This document shows, one piece after another, positions 35,002-44,267 of a stretch of 64,000 bases of DNA. Source of the stretch: Segetibacter koreensis DSM 18137 (GTDB lineage Bacteria; Bacteroidota; Bacteroidia; Chitinophagales; Chitinophagaceae). Location: positions 192,716 through 256,715 of the forward strand of contig NZ_KB893370.1 in NCBI RefSeq assembly GCF_000374045.1, written 5' to 3'. A model generated the notes under the pieces. That model was not told the origin of the DNA. It was given only the letters and a program-made list of their open reading frames with translations, and searched no databases. Position 1 is the stretch's first letter. Every line of letters starts with the position of its first letter. The translations under genes were made by a program, and so were the position numbers.

Positions 35002-38000
35002 TTGAATAAACGCAAAAATCATATAAATCCAATTTTCAATACTATTTGTTGGACATTAGCGACCTGTGTATTAGGGTTATTATTTGTCTCATGCAACCAC
35101 AAGCAAACCTTATTTCAAATGCTTCCTTCATCGCAAACGGGCATTCACTTTAATAACAAAGTGGAAGAAAATGATAAATACAACGTATTTGAGTATATGA
35201 ATATCTATACGGGGGCGGGAGTAGCAGCCGGAGATATAAATAATGATGGACTGGTTGACTTGTATTTCAGTGGAAATGAAACACCTGGTAAATTATACTT
35301 AAACAAAGGAAATTTTAAGTTTGAAGATATTACAGAGAAAGCAGGGCTACTGACAAACCGGTGGTGCACAGGGGTTTCAATGGTAGATATAAACGGTGAT
35401 GGTTTTCTTGATATTTATGTGAATGTTGCCGGCAGTTCAAAATTCGGTGATACCCATAACCTTTTTTATATCAATAATGGGTTTTCTCATTCACCTGGTA
35501 ACTCTCCGAACCGGCAAGTCACGTTTACCGAAAAAGCGACTGAATATGGTGTTGCTGAAACAAGGCAAACAATGAATGCATCTTTTTTTGATTATGATAG
35601 AGATGGCGATCTTGACCTTTTTCTAATAACTAATCCAGCCGATGAAATGGTCGCCGGGGTAAATGATGTCCATGGAAGAAAAGTAAACGGTGAGTCTTTA
35701 GGGACAGATATTCTTTACCGGAACAACGGCGCCTCACCTTCAGGTGATCTTACATTTTCAGATGTATCGAGAGAGGCAGGAATTTTAGTTGAAGGGTACA
35801 GTCTTGGCGCAGCTATCAGCGATGTTAACGGAGATGGGTGGCCGGATATTTATGTGTCAAACGATTTTTTAACTAACGATATTTTATACATAAATAATGG
35901 TAATGGAAGTTTTAGTGATAAGACTGCGGAGTGTTTAAAGCATACAAGCTTTGCTTCGATGGGAAATGATATTGCTGATTTTAATAATGATGGCCTTCCT
36001 GATATTTATACACTTGATATGTTGCCCGAAGACAACTATCGAAAAAAAATGATCATTCCGGCAGGCGGCTACGACAAGTTCCAGCTTTTACTTCAGCGGG
36101 GCTATGAGCCACAATACACGCGAAATGCGCTGCAGTTAAATAATGGTAACGGTACGTTTAGCGATATCAGTTTTTTGTCCGGGGTGAGCAGTACCGACTG
36201 GAGCTGGAGTGCATTGTGGGCCGATTACGATAATGATGGAGATAAAGATCTTATGGTCACCAATGGATTTTACCGCGATCTTGGAAACCTGGATTATATC
36301 AATTATCAGCCGCGAAAACAAAATCCAATGGGCACGAGAGCGTCAAGGGTGGAAGAAAAACTTAAGGCTATAAAAAACCTTGAAGAAGTACCGCTGCAGA
36401 GTTATCTTTTCGAAAATAATAATGATCTTACTTTAACCAAACGATCAGACGACTGGGGATTTACACAAAAAGGTTTTTCGAACGGCGCTTGTTATGCTGA
36501 CCTTGACAACGATGGTGACCTTGATTTAGTTATTAATTGTTTTAATTCTGAAGCAAAAATTTACAGGAACAACGGCGAGACAAATAAGAATACTTACCTG
36601 AATATCCTGTTGAAAGGTAAGAAACCAAACACCCAGGGCATCGGCGCCAAACTGTATGTTTATACTAATGGTAAAATGCAGTTCCAGGAATTTTATCCTT
36701 ATCGTGGCTACGAATCTTCGGTTGAACCTGTGGTACATTTCGGATTAGGAAGGTATAAGAAAGCAGACAGTTTAAAAATTATCTGGCCCGACGGAAGTGA
36801 ACAAACGGAGTATAACGTAAAGGGAGGCCAAATTCTACAGATTGATTTTGATGTAAAAGATCAGATTTCAAATAAACCACAAAATGTAGCAAAGCATCAG
36901 GAAATTTTTTCGGATATAACAGGTAAAACGGGGCTCGTCTATCAGCATAAAGAAGCTGACTTTGAAGATTTTAAGATACAGCCCTTACTCCCTCACATGT
37001 TCTCTAAAAACGGACCGGGGATAGCAGTCGGGGATGTAAATGGAGATGGCAGAGAAGATTTTTTTATCGGTGGCACTGCAGCGGGGAATGGCAGTTTTTT
37101 CTTTCAGAGTAAAGATGGAAGCTTTATTCAACATCCGTTGGAAAAAAAATCATTGTCAGATGATATGGGTGTCTTACTGTTTGATGCCGATAATGATAAC
37201 GATCTCGACTTATATATAGTAGGTGGAGGTTCTGAAAGTCAGGAAAACTCAGAAGAATACCAGGACGCTTTTTTTAAAAATGATGGTAAGGGCAACTTCC
37301 GGTTGATCTCAGGGGCATTACCAGATACAAAAGCAAGTGGCTCGTGTGTAGTTGCTTCCGACTACGATCACGATGGTGATCTAGATCTTTTTGTTGGCGG
37401 TAGAGTTTCTCCCGGCAATTATCCTTTGCCTCCACGAAGTTATCTGTTGCGTAATGATAGTCACCCGGCTGACGAAAATATAGCAGGGGAGGCATCGGAA
37501 GTGACGGTAAAATTTACTGATGTCACCAGCCAGGTTTGCCCATATCTTTCAAATATCGGAATGGTCACATCGGCATTATGGTCAGATTACGATAATGACG
37601 GCTGGCAGGATCTGGTGCTTGCAGGTGAATTCAAGCCTTTGACTTTTATTAAAAATGAAAAAGGAAGGCTGAATAAAATGGTGACTGTTGAACATTCGAG
37701 CGGATGGTGGAACAGTATTACGGCGGCCGATTTTGACAATGACGGAGATATTGATTACGTTGCAGGCAACCTCGGCCTTAATAGCCGGCACAAAGCAACA
37801 GTAAAAGAACCCCTTTGCATTTATGCAAAAGACTATGACAAGGACGGACGGATTGACCCAATCATGTGTTATTATGTAAATGGCAAAAACTACATTTATC
37901 CAACACGCGACGAGATCATAAAGCAGATCAATTCCATGCGGCGACGTTTTCCTTCTTACGCTGACTATGCTAAAGCCACTTTCGAAGAATCTTTTTTACC

Positions 38001-38613
38001 GACAGAAATCTCAGATGCATATGTTATAAAAAGCGAGTGTTTTGAGAGTAGTTACTTTGAAAATAAGGGGAACGGTAGTTTTATAAGAAAGCCACTTGTT
38101 GTGGAAGCACAATTTGCCCCTGTTTTTGGGATGATTGCAAGTGATTATAATAATGATGGAAACATGGATATTTTAATTGCCGGTAATTCGTACAGCACTG
38201 AGGTTTCAACGGGAAGGTATGATGCTATGGAAGGATTGCTGTTGTCAGGTGATGGAAAAGGAAATTTTAAGCCGCTAAAAAGTTCTGTTACGGGTTTTAA
38301 AGCAGACAGAGATGTAAAAGGCCTTGCAGAAATTACTGCTAACGGCTCAGAGGTAATTTTAGTTGCGAATAATGATAATAATATGCAGGCTTTTCAATTT
38401 AAGGAAAAGCCTGCAAGTATCATTTCTATCAAAAACACTGACGCTTATGCTATTGTAAAAAAGAAAAATGGGCGATTTTACCGGCAAGAGTTTTACTATG
38501 GCAGCAATTACCTTTCGCAGAGCTCGAGAAAGTTGAAAGTTGGTAAAGATGTAAATTCTATTGACATTTTTGATTATAAAGGAAACAGCAGAAAGGAAGT
38601 TTTACCCCGTTAA
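35002..38613 (+). CDS. FG-GAP/VCBS repeat and ASPIC/UnbV domain lipoprotein
   Basis: No ATG precedes the mature part. The TTG at 35002 gives NKRKNHINPIFN then a hydrophobic core TLATCVLGLLFVSC with a lipobox, so I take it as the start; a TTG at 34960 overlaps the dead upstream copy. The ~1203-residue protein has many calcium-type DxDxDG loops (GDINNDGLVDLY, DINGDGFLDIY, DYDRDGDLDLF, DVNGDGWPDIY, DFNNDGLPDIY and more), forming two beta-propellers, and between them an ASPIC/UnbV domain (NTYLNILLKGKKPNTQGIGAKLYV ... LKIIWPDGSEQ, about residues 520-605). It ends FYYGSNYLSQSSRKLKVGKDVNSI. Such proteins are encoded with SusC/SusD pairs and probably bind glycans on the surface; no catalytic role is known. 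Confidence 0.92.
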   Translation: MNKRKNHINPIFNTICWTLATCVLGLLFVSCNHKQTLFQMLPSSQTGIHFNNKVEENDKYNVFEYMNIYTGAGVAAGDINNDGLVDLYFSGNETPGKLYLNKGNFKFEDITEKAGLLTNRWCTGVSMVDINGDGFLDIYVNVAGSSKFGDTHNLFYINNGFSHSPGNSPNRQVTFTEKATEYGVAETRQTMNASFFDYDRDGDLDLFLITNPADEMVAGVNDVHGRKVNGESLGTDILYRNNGASPSGDLTFSDVSREAGILVEGYSLGAAISDVNGDGWPDIYVSNDFLTNDILYINNGNGSFSDKTAECLKHTSFASMGNDIADFNNDGLPDIYTLDMLPEDNYRKKMIIPAGGYDKFQLLLQRGYEPQYTRNALQLNNGNGTFSDISFLSGVSSTDWSWSALWADYDNDGDKDLMVTNGFYRDLGNLDYINYQPRKQNPMGTRASRVEEKLKAIKNLEEVPLQSYLFENNNDLTLTKRSDDWGFTQKGFSNGACYADLDNDGDLDLVINCFNSEAKIYRNNGETNKNTYLNILLKGKKPNTQGIGAKLYVYTNGKMQFQEFYPYRGYESSVEPVVHFGLGRYKKADSLKIIWPDGSEQTEYNVKGGQILQIDFDVKDQISNKPQNVAKHQEIFSDITGKTGLVYQHKEADFEDFKIQPLLPHMFSKNGPGIAVGDVNGDGREDFFIGGTAAGNGSFFFQSKDGSFIQHPLEKKSLSDDMGVLLFDADNDNDLDLYIVGGGSESQENSEEYQDAFFKNDGKGNFRLISGALPDTKASGSCVVASDYDHDGDLDLFVGGRVSPGNYPLPPRSYLLRNDSHPADENIAGEASEVTVKFTDVTSQVCPYLSNIGMVTSALWSDYDNDGWQDLVLAGEFKPLTFIKNEKGRLNKMVTVEHSSGWWNSITAADFDNDGDIDYVAGNLGLNSRHKATVKEPLCIYAKDYDKDGRIDPIMCYYVNGKNYIYPTRDEIIKQINSMRRRFPSYADYAKATFEESFLPTEISDAYVIKSECFESSYFENKGNGSFIRKPLVVEAQFAPVFGMIASDYNNDGNMDILIAGNSYSTEVSTGRYDAMEGLLLSGDGKGNFKPLKSSVTGFKADRDVKGLAEITANGSEVILVANNDNNMQAFQFKEKPASIISIKNTDAYAIVKKKNGRFYRQEFYYGSNYLSQSSRKLKVGKDVNSIDIFDYKGNSRKEVLPR

Positions 38614-38713
38614 AACACAAGTTTTACCTTTTCAAATAATTACTGCTTTTCTGCATGTAAACCAATTGGAATCACTCATGTCGGTGAATTATTTTTAGCA
38701 TAAAAAATAGAAA

Positions 38714-40150
38714 TCAGGCTTTATCTATCTCATTAGCTACGCGATTAGCTGACCTTGTAGACGCTTCCATTCCCCAGTTTAGATTGTCTGCATACGCACC
38801 GGCAAAATGAATACGACCAACCGGAGCCATTACATTGGGCCAAAACTTATGCAGTTCACCGATAGGAAAGCTAAGTCGTTCACAGGTATAAGAATAAGTT
38901 TCTTTTGTCCAGTCCCTGCTTACGGCCTGTTCAATAGTATCTTTTTTACCAGGATACAATTCTCTGAATGCAGCAAGTGCTCTCTGTACGGAAATACCTC
39001 CGGGCCCGGTTCCTAATATGATTACCCTGTGTGTATCTACTTCATCTGCACTTTGCCAGACCGACCAAAGATCAGGATGCTCAAATTCCATATTAATGCT
39101 TAGATTATCATTAAGCCAAAATTTTGAACTGGCCTGAAAAACAAAACGCTGATATGAATCGTAAGCAAGACTATCAACTATATATTTTTTTTCCGGTGGC
39201 AACGCAGGTGTCACAGGAATATTTTTGAAAGCAGGCAGAGGAATGCAATTAACAAGAAAATCAGCAGTCATTTCCTGTTCTTCATTGATTTGGCGATACT
39301 TCACCGATACTCCCGTAGGGCTATGTTGTATAGAAAGAATAGGACTATTTAACCACACTCGTGCACCTAGTTTTTTAGCAAATGCATTTGGCATCATCTG
39401 GTTTCCATCTTTTAGACGATATACTTCTACAGGAAACTGTGGCACTCCCCTTAACTTTAATATTGCCGATCTCCATAATTCAAATAAGGCAGAGGAATTT
39501 TTACCGCCAAGAAAACCTAAAGCCGTAGCCGAAGCTCCATCTTTTTTATAAATATCAGCAACCGGGATTTTATCTAAATGATCATAACCAACATTGAAAG
39601 GCTGATATTCATCCGTAAACTTGTCGAGGTATGGACTTACATATAAAGATTCTAAATCCCAAAAAGGATTTTTTGATAAATGTTTTACTTCTTTTTCATT
39701 AAAACCTAATTTTCTTAACACTGTAGGATCGGCTAACATTTCCTCAGTATAGAATTTACCACCAATTTGCCTTAAAAGATTTTTTCGTCTTGGATAAGCA
39801 AGAGGTGTCAGGTTTAATTCTTTGGTATACTCCCAATATTTTTCGTACCCTGGTTTTGTGAAATGCTCAGCTCCGAAATCGCCATACAAACCATCAGAAA
39901 GTCCATCATGAACTGTCATTACATGTCCACCATGTCGGCCCGATGCTTCCAGCACGGTTACCTCATGTCCTTTTTTCATTAATTCATAAGCGGTACAAAG
40001 TCCTGCTATGCCGGCTCCGGCAACTATCACTTTTTTTACTTTCTTTTGATTACTTTCATTGTTTGCAAGTAAATCGTTGCTAAGAACTGTGGTTCCTATG
40101 CCTGCTATTGCAGTGTTTTTAATAAATTCTCTTCTTCCTAATGGATTCAT
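38714..40150 (-). CDS. FAD-dependent amine oxidase-like oxidoreductase
   Basis: A 478-residue flavoenzyme with a twin-arginine-like leader (LGRREFIKNTAIAGIGTTVLS), so it is probably exported folded with its cofactor. The FAD Rossmann segment KVIVAGAGIAGLCTAYELMKKGHEVTVLEASGR (about 40-72) plus GGHV is the classic amine oxidase/phytoene desaturase signature; a C-terminal FAD-contact motif FAGAYADNLNWGMEASTRSANRVANEI closes it. The substrate may be an amine, an amino sugar or another alcohol-like group. It is downstream of the amidohydrolase on the same strand, separated by 235 bp containing a perfect hairpin, so it may have its own or attenuated expression. It faces the FG-GAP gene convergently. 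Confidence 0.88.
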   Translation of the reverse strand: MNPLGRREFIKNTAIAGIGTTVLSNDLLANNESNQKKVKKVIVAGAGIAGLCTAYELMKKGHEVTVLEASGRHGGHVMTVHDGLSDGLYGDFGAEHFTKPGYEKYWEYTKELNLTPLAYPRRKNLLRQIGGKFYTEEMLADPTVLRKLGFNEKEVKHLSKNPFWDLESLYVSPYLDKFTDEYQPFNVGYDHLDKIPVADIYKKDGASATALGFLGGKNSSALFELWRSAILKLRGVPQFPVEVYRLKDGNQMMPNAFAKKLGARVWLNSPILSIQHSPTGVSVKYRQINEEQEMTADFLVNCIPLPAFKNIPVTPALPPEKKYIVDSLAYDSYQRFVFQASSKFWLNDNLSINMEFEHPDLWSVWQSADEVDTHRVIILGTGPGGISVQRALAAFRELYPGKKDTIEQAVSRDWTKETYSYTCERLSFPIGELHKFWPNVMAPVGRIHFAGAYADNLNWGMEASTRSANRVANEIDKA

Positions 40151-40268
40151 CGTTAGAGGTTTTAATTTTTGAAAAACGAAGCAGTAACGGCAAGAACTAA
40201 CTTTTTTAAAAGCAGGTCAGAAAAGCTGAATAAAGAGACAGAAAGTACAAGTGAGTGACACAACAATG

Positions 40269-40300
40269 TTTAATAGTGCTTGAATGCTGGCACTATTAAA
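40269..40300 (-). terminator. Perfect 11-bp hairpin between amidohydrolase and flavoenzyme genes
   Basis: TTTAATAGTGC (40269-40279) and GCACTATTAAA (40290-40300) pair perfectly around a 10-base loop. It lies 86 bp past the amidohydrolase stop and 119 bp before the flavoenzyme start on the minus strand. No long T-run follows, so it may be a weak terminator, an attenuator or a transcript stabiliser. Confidence 0.5.
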
Positions 40301-40385
40301 TATTTCTTATTCACCAATAGTATTTAATTGCTTTTCTGATAAAATATGATTTTTGAAAAATTTATTTAAAAAAAACAAATCAGTT

Positions 40386-41483
40386 TTAACGGCTCAATAT
40401 TTTTTTCCCATTCTCACTATATAACTTTTTCAATGTAGCATCTGTAAGTGACAATCCATATAACGGCCAGTGATATCCAAATTGATTATGCTCATAAAAA
40501 TGTTCATCGGCCGTCTCGAGAATACGAAAAGTAGTATGATACATTTCCTTATCGGGCCCCATATCTGTTCCATATACGAGTCGGTTGTTATATTTTTCTA
40601 TAAACGCATGTACATAGCGCGGTATGGGTGCAAGTTCTCCATAACGTGCTGCAATATCAGCGTACAGGTTTGGATATTTATCGAATAACCTTCCTAAAAC
40701 ACTTAAGTCTGAACAAGTATTAGCCAGGTGACAAGCAATAAAAGTTGTTTTCGGATTATTTCTTACTGCATTCTCTAAGGTTGTAATTAATTCATCGTGA
40801 CCAATTATTCCTTTTTTCGTAAGATCAACCTGCCATTTCGATGAATTCATTAATCCATCATTTGTAGAGTCAGGTTTTTGGTACATCCATGCATCTTCGG
40901 CAACGTGAATACTTATCGGCATATGCAATTCTCCACATTTCTCTATCAAAGGTTTCATGCGGGCATCATCTATGTGTATGCCCCAGCCCGGTGTTGGCGT
41001 AGAATAAAATTCTCCCAAGCCTTTGTCACCTAATTCACCCACTCCTCTTGCTCCTTTTTTGTAACATCTTTCCAGTTCTGCCACAGCCTTCTTTTCCCAC
41101 CCTGGTTTGTCATTATCCGTATAATCAAAGCCGCACCAGACTTCAAACCTGTTCTTATAACGACTATATTTATCAATTACAGAATCAAGACGTTTTCCTG
41201 TCGAATAGGAAAGAATAATTGTTTTTGCAATACCTGCATTGTCCATTGTTTTTACCCATTCGTCTACTTCTGCATCAGATTTAGGATAGTCGTGAGAATG
41301 AAAATCTATAGCAGCAAATTTTGCTTTTTCAACGTTCGTTTGTGGTACCTTGTAAATGGAAACGGGGCGATAATCTTTTAGTTTCAGATTATTTACATCG
41401 GGCTCACTCTGCGAAAAGGCAACCAGCGAAACAACCTGTAATACTGCAAAAAAAGTCAGTGGATATAAACTTTTAATTTTCAA
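40386..41483 (-). CDS. Amidohydrolase family 2 protein
   Basis: A 365-residue secreted amidohydrolase (amidohydro_2 type). A signal peptide precedes FSQ at ~25. The TIM-barrel has the metal motif IDFHSHDY (His62, His64), a central RGVGELGDKGLGE, ISIHVAEDAWM with a metal His near 190, FIACHLANTCSDLSVL with a second His, and the closing RLVYGTDMGPD Asp. Such enzymes hydrolyse or decarboxylate lactones, uronate-like or aromatic acids. It shares a divergent 228-bp promoter with the acyltransferase gene, where two LacI-type operators lie 69-99 bp before its ATG, so it is likely co-regulated with SusC2 by lacI-2. The product may convert a sugar lactone released by the flavoenzyme or dehydrogenases, but this is inference. 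Confidence 0.85.
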   Translation of the reverse strand: MKIKSLYPLTFFAVLQVVSLVAFSQSEPDVNNLKLKDYRPVSIYKVPQTNVEKAKFAAIDFHSHDYPKSDAEVDEWVKTMDNAGIAKTIILSYSTGKRLDSVIDKYSRYKNRFEVWCGFDYTDNDKPGWEKKAVAELERCYKKGARGVGELGDKGLGEFYSTPTPGWGIHIDDARMKPLIEKCGELHMPISIHVAEDAWMYQKPDSTNDGLMNSSKWQVDLTKKGIIGHDELITTLENAVRNNPKTTFIACHLANTCSDLSVLGRLFDKYPNLYADIAARYGELAPIPRYVHAFIEKYNNRLVYGTDMGPDKEMYHTTFRILETADEHFYEHNQFGYHWPLYGLSLTDATLKKLYSENGKKILSR

Positions 41484-41551
41484 GTAATAAAAATTTTAAT
41501 TGTGAAAAGTTGTTTGCTAAATATAAATAAACAATATAACAAAAAGTTGCA

Positions 41552-41582
41552 CAAACGTTTGCGTATTAAAATCAAACGTTTG
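41552..41582. promoter_or_regulatory. Paired LacI-type operators in divergent promoter
   Basis: CAAACGTTTG occurs twice, at 41552-41561 and 41573-41582, offset by exactly 21 bp, between the amidohydrolase (minus, starts 41483) and the acyltransferase (plus, starts 41712). The core is identical to the perfect site at 29323-29332, and the spacing is identical to that of the pair there. The second copy overlaps no gene. Both divergent genes could be controlled from here. Confidence 0.82.
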
Positions 41583-41621
41583 CATAACTATTATAGAAAA
41601 TTGCAGCCTGAGAAATAGTAT

Positions 41622-41635
41622 ATTATTTAAATAAT
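41622..41635. promoter_or_regulatory. 14-bp perfect palindrome upstream of acyltransferase gene
   Basis: ATTATTTAAATAAT (41622-41635) is a perfect AT-only palindrome, about 80 bp before the acyltransferase ATG and 40 bp from the LacI-type sites. It could be a binding site or chance in AT-rich DNA. Confidence 0.35.
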
Positions 41636-41711
41636 TGTATCAACTTTAGTTGAAGAAATATTAATTACAAATCTCCCTTTTCAATCAAAAAATTATATCA
41701 GCCTTCAAAAT

Positions 41712-42833
41712 ATGAATGTCGTAACCGCTTCTCCCCTATTAAACACTAACAAACGGTTAGTCTCCCTTGACTTTGTACGGGGGCTTACAATGGTACTCTT
41801 AACACTTGAAAGCACAGAGTTATACGCTCACCTTCATCATGCTTTAGAAGGTACGGCGGGAGAACATGTAATGAACCAGTTTTTTCATCATCCATGGCAT
41901 GGATTGCATTTGTGGGACCTGGTGCAGCCGGTTTTTATGTTTGTTGCAGGTACTGCAATGGCTTTTTCTATAAAAAAGCAAAGAGAACATGCAACATGGG
42001 GGCATACATTTACCAAAGTGCTTAAAAGAAGTGGATGGCTGTTTTTTTGGGGTGTTTTAGATTATGCGGTAAGAAAAAATGGTCTTTCATTTGAACTCTG
42101 GGATGTACTTACCCAACTGGCTTTTACTACTTTAGTTACTTTTCTTATTATAGATTTTCCTGTAAGTATACAACTGGGGGTGAGTATATTATGCCTTTTA
42201 TTACCTGAATTTCTTTATCGCTATACGCACATACCAAATTTTGATCAGCCTTTTACTGACCAGCATAACTTCGGAAACTATATGGATCTTGTTTTAATGA
42301 ACAAGATCAACAAAGATGGCTGGGTGGCCATTAATTGTATATCGACGAGTGCGCATACTATCTGGGGAATGATGGCAGGCCAACTTCTTTTAAGTAATAA
42401 GACTTATAGCGAGAAGATGAAGTATCTTCTTATAACCGGCATTACTTTATTAATTCTTGGTTTTGGACTTGACGGATCAGGTATTACTCCCATCATTAAA
42501 AGAATAGCAACAAGTTCTTTTGTACTTGCATCAGGAGGTTGGTGTATACTGTTTCTTGCAGTATCGTATTGGTGGATCGACATAAGACAACATCAAAAGA
42601 ACCTTTTTTTATTCATGATATTTGGCATGAACTCTATTTTTATTTACCTGTTTTTTGAAATTGTAGGCGCAAGATGGTTTACAGGCTATGTTTTCGATAT
42701 TACTAATGGCTTATTCGCAATTATTCATTTTCCAAAAATAGCTGCAGAAATATTAGGATCATTGGTAGTATTTGCTTTGGAAGCGGGCATGCTTTATTTT
42801 TTATATCGCAAGAAAATATTCTTTAAATTATAA
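41712..42833 (+). CDS. DUF5009/HGSNAT-like membrane acyltransferase
   Basis: A 373-residue polytopic protein with about ten membrane helices. It starts with RLVSLDFVRGLTMVLLTLES, the signature of the DUF1624/DUF5009 group related to heparan-alpha-glucosaminide N-acetyltransferase, followed by HHPWHGLHLWDLVQPVFMFVAGTAMAFS, containing the conserved His/Asp pair in which His may be the active-site residue in human HGSNAT-like enzymes. These proteins move acetyl groups across the inner membrane onto sugar amines. Here the divergent amidohydrolase, the GH109-type enzyme and the flavin amine oxidase nearby suggest work on amino sugars. It is transcribed divergently from the amidohydrolase with shared LacI-type operators. 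Length and topology are normal for the family. Confidence 0.85.
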   Translation: MNVVTASPLLNTNKRLVSLDFVRGLTMVLLTLESTELYAHLHHALEGTAGEHVMNQFFHHPWHGLHLWDLVQPVFMFVAGTAMAFSIKKQREHATWGHTFTKVLKRSGWLFFWGVLDYAVRKNGLSFELWDVLTQLAFTTLVTFLIIDFPVSIQLGVSILCLLLPEFLYRYTHIPNFDQPFTDQHNFGNYMDLVLMNKINKDGWVAINCISTSAHTIWGMMAGQLLLSNKTYSEKMKYLLITGITLLILGFGLDGSGITPIIKRIATSSFVLASGGWCILFLAVSYWWIDIRQHQKNLFLFMIFGMNSIFIYLFFEIVGARWFTGYVFDITNGLFAIIHFPKIAAEILGSLVVFALEAGMLYFLYRKKIFFKL

Positions 42834-43013
42834 TTTTTAAAGGTGTTTTTACAAATAACATTAATTAAACTCCTATTGAAGGGTTTTGGAATTGATTACT
42901 TAGCAGATGCCTGTAAAAAAAATTATTTCGTTCTTAATTTTTTCATCAGAAAAAGTTAAGTTGCTATATACTTATACATAAGTTTTTATAGATTATTAAG
43001 AATTATACAACCT

Positions 43014-44123
43014 ATGGTAAAAAAATTTCTATTGCTGCCAACAGCCTTATTACTTTCTTTTCTTTTTCTATCTTCAACTACGTTTGCATTGCCATCTAAA
43101 AAAGCAGCAAAGGGTTTTGTTATTAAAAGAGGTACAAATATTAGCCACTGGCTTTCTCAAAGTGAGGCCAGGGGTGACGAAAGACGAAATTATTTTACAA
43201 AAAAAGATGTGAAATACCTGGTCGGCCTCGGCTTTGATCATATTCGCATTCCTGTAGATGAAATGCAACTGTGGCAGGAAGACGGAGAGCAGGACAAAGA
43301 AGGATTTTCACTTTTGCAGCAGGCGCTTGAATGGTGCAGGGAATATAATCTTAAGGCTGTTGTAGATCTTCATATTTTACGCTCCCATCATTTTAATGAA
43401 AAGGAAAAACCGTTGTGGACACAACCTGCTGCGCAGGAACGTTTTTTTCAATGCTGGCGGGATTTATCAAATGCACTAAAAAAATATCCTGTAGCAGATG
43501 TCGCATATGAACTAATGAATGAGCCGGTAGCAGATGACCCTGAAGACTGGAACAAACTGGTTGAAAAGGCTGTGGCAATTATTCGCAAAACTGAACCGAA
43601 GCGAAAATTAGTTATCGGATCTAACCTTTGGCAAAGCCCGGACACTTTTGACAAATTACGTATTCCAGAAAACGATGAAAATATCATCCTGAGCTTTCAT
43701 ATGTATGAACCATTTTTGCTAACGCATCATGAAGCATCCTGGACACGTATTAAAGACTATAAAGGACCGGTAAATTACCCTGGTGTAATTGTGAAGGAGG
43801 AAGACCTAAAAAATTTGCCCGACAGTTTAAGGAAAGAGATCTTAAAAAATAAAAATTATTATACTAAAGAAACGATAGCCGCACATTTCGCTAAACCCAT
43901 TGCTATTGCGAAACAATACAAACTGCCTCTATACTGTGGAGAATGGGGTTGTTTAACCACCGTGCCGGATGCCGCACGTTTTCAATGGTTTCGCGATGTA
44001 AAATCGGTTTTGGAAGAAAATAACATTGCCTGGGCAACATGGGAGTATAAAAGTGATTTTGGCATAATCAACAAAAAAGGGCAGGAAGAAAAAGAATTAA
44101 TTCAGATTTTAATGGGAAAATAG
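43014..44123 (+). CDS. Glycoside hydrolase family 5 (cellulase-like)
   Basis: A 369-residue secreted GH5 enzyme with a signal peptide (residues 1-25, TTFA). The (beta/alpha)8 barrel has the family landmarks: GTNISHWLSQ at the start, FDHIRIPVD (conserved Arg/Pro), AVVDLH, YELMNEP with acid/base Glu170 after Asn169, FHMYEP (His229, Tyr231) and the nucleophile Glu310 in LPLYCGEWG. GH5 cleaves beta-glucans, mannans or xylan-related chains with retention of configuration. The subfamily cannot be set from motifs alone. It is 180 bp after the acyltransferase and 144 bp before the fused dehydrogenase, in the same direction. It probably supplies oligosaccharides to the SusCD systems. Confidence 0.93.
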   Translation: MVKKFLLLPTALLLSFLFLSSTTFALPSKKAAKGFVIKRGTNISHWLSQSEARGDERRNYFTKKDVKYLVGLGFDHIRIPVDEMQLWQEDGEQDKEGFSLLQQALEWCREYNLKAVVDLHILRSHHFNEKEKPLWTQPAAQERFFQCWRDLSNALKKYPVADVAYELMNEPVADDPEDWNKLVEKAVAIIRKTEPKRKLVIGSNLWQSPDTFDKLRIPENDENIILSFHMYEPFLLTHHEASWTRIKDYKGPVNYPGVIVKEEDLKNLPDSLRKEILKNKNYYTKETIAAHFAKPIAIAKQYKLPLYCGEWGCLTTVPDAARFQWFRDVKSVLEENNIAWATWEYKSDFGIINKKGQEEKELIQILMGK

Positions 44124-44267
44124 ATAATTACCGTTGAAACCCTTCGCTAAGATCAAATAGTTTCTAAAGTTTGCAACACCCTTGTAAATGAATAATCTTC
44201 ATTTTATAATCGGTAAGGTAATTAGTTATATGATAACTTGCAGTTAGATAAACAACCGCACCAAAAG

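Noticed and set aside
34960-35002. Start of the FG-GAP lipoprotein gene at 34960
   Set aside because: This TTG overlaps the coding remains of the dead paralogue and puts 14 extra residues before the signal peptide; the TTG at 35002 fits better.
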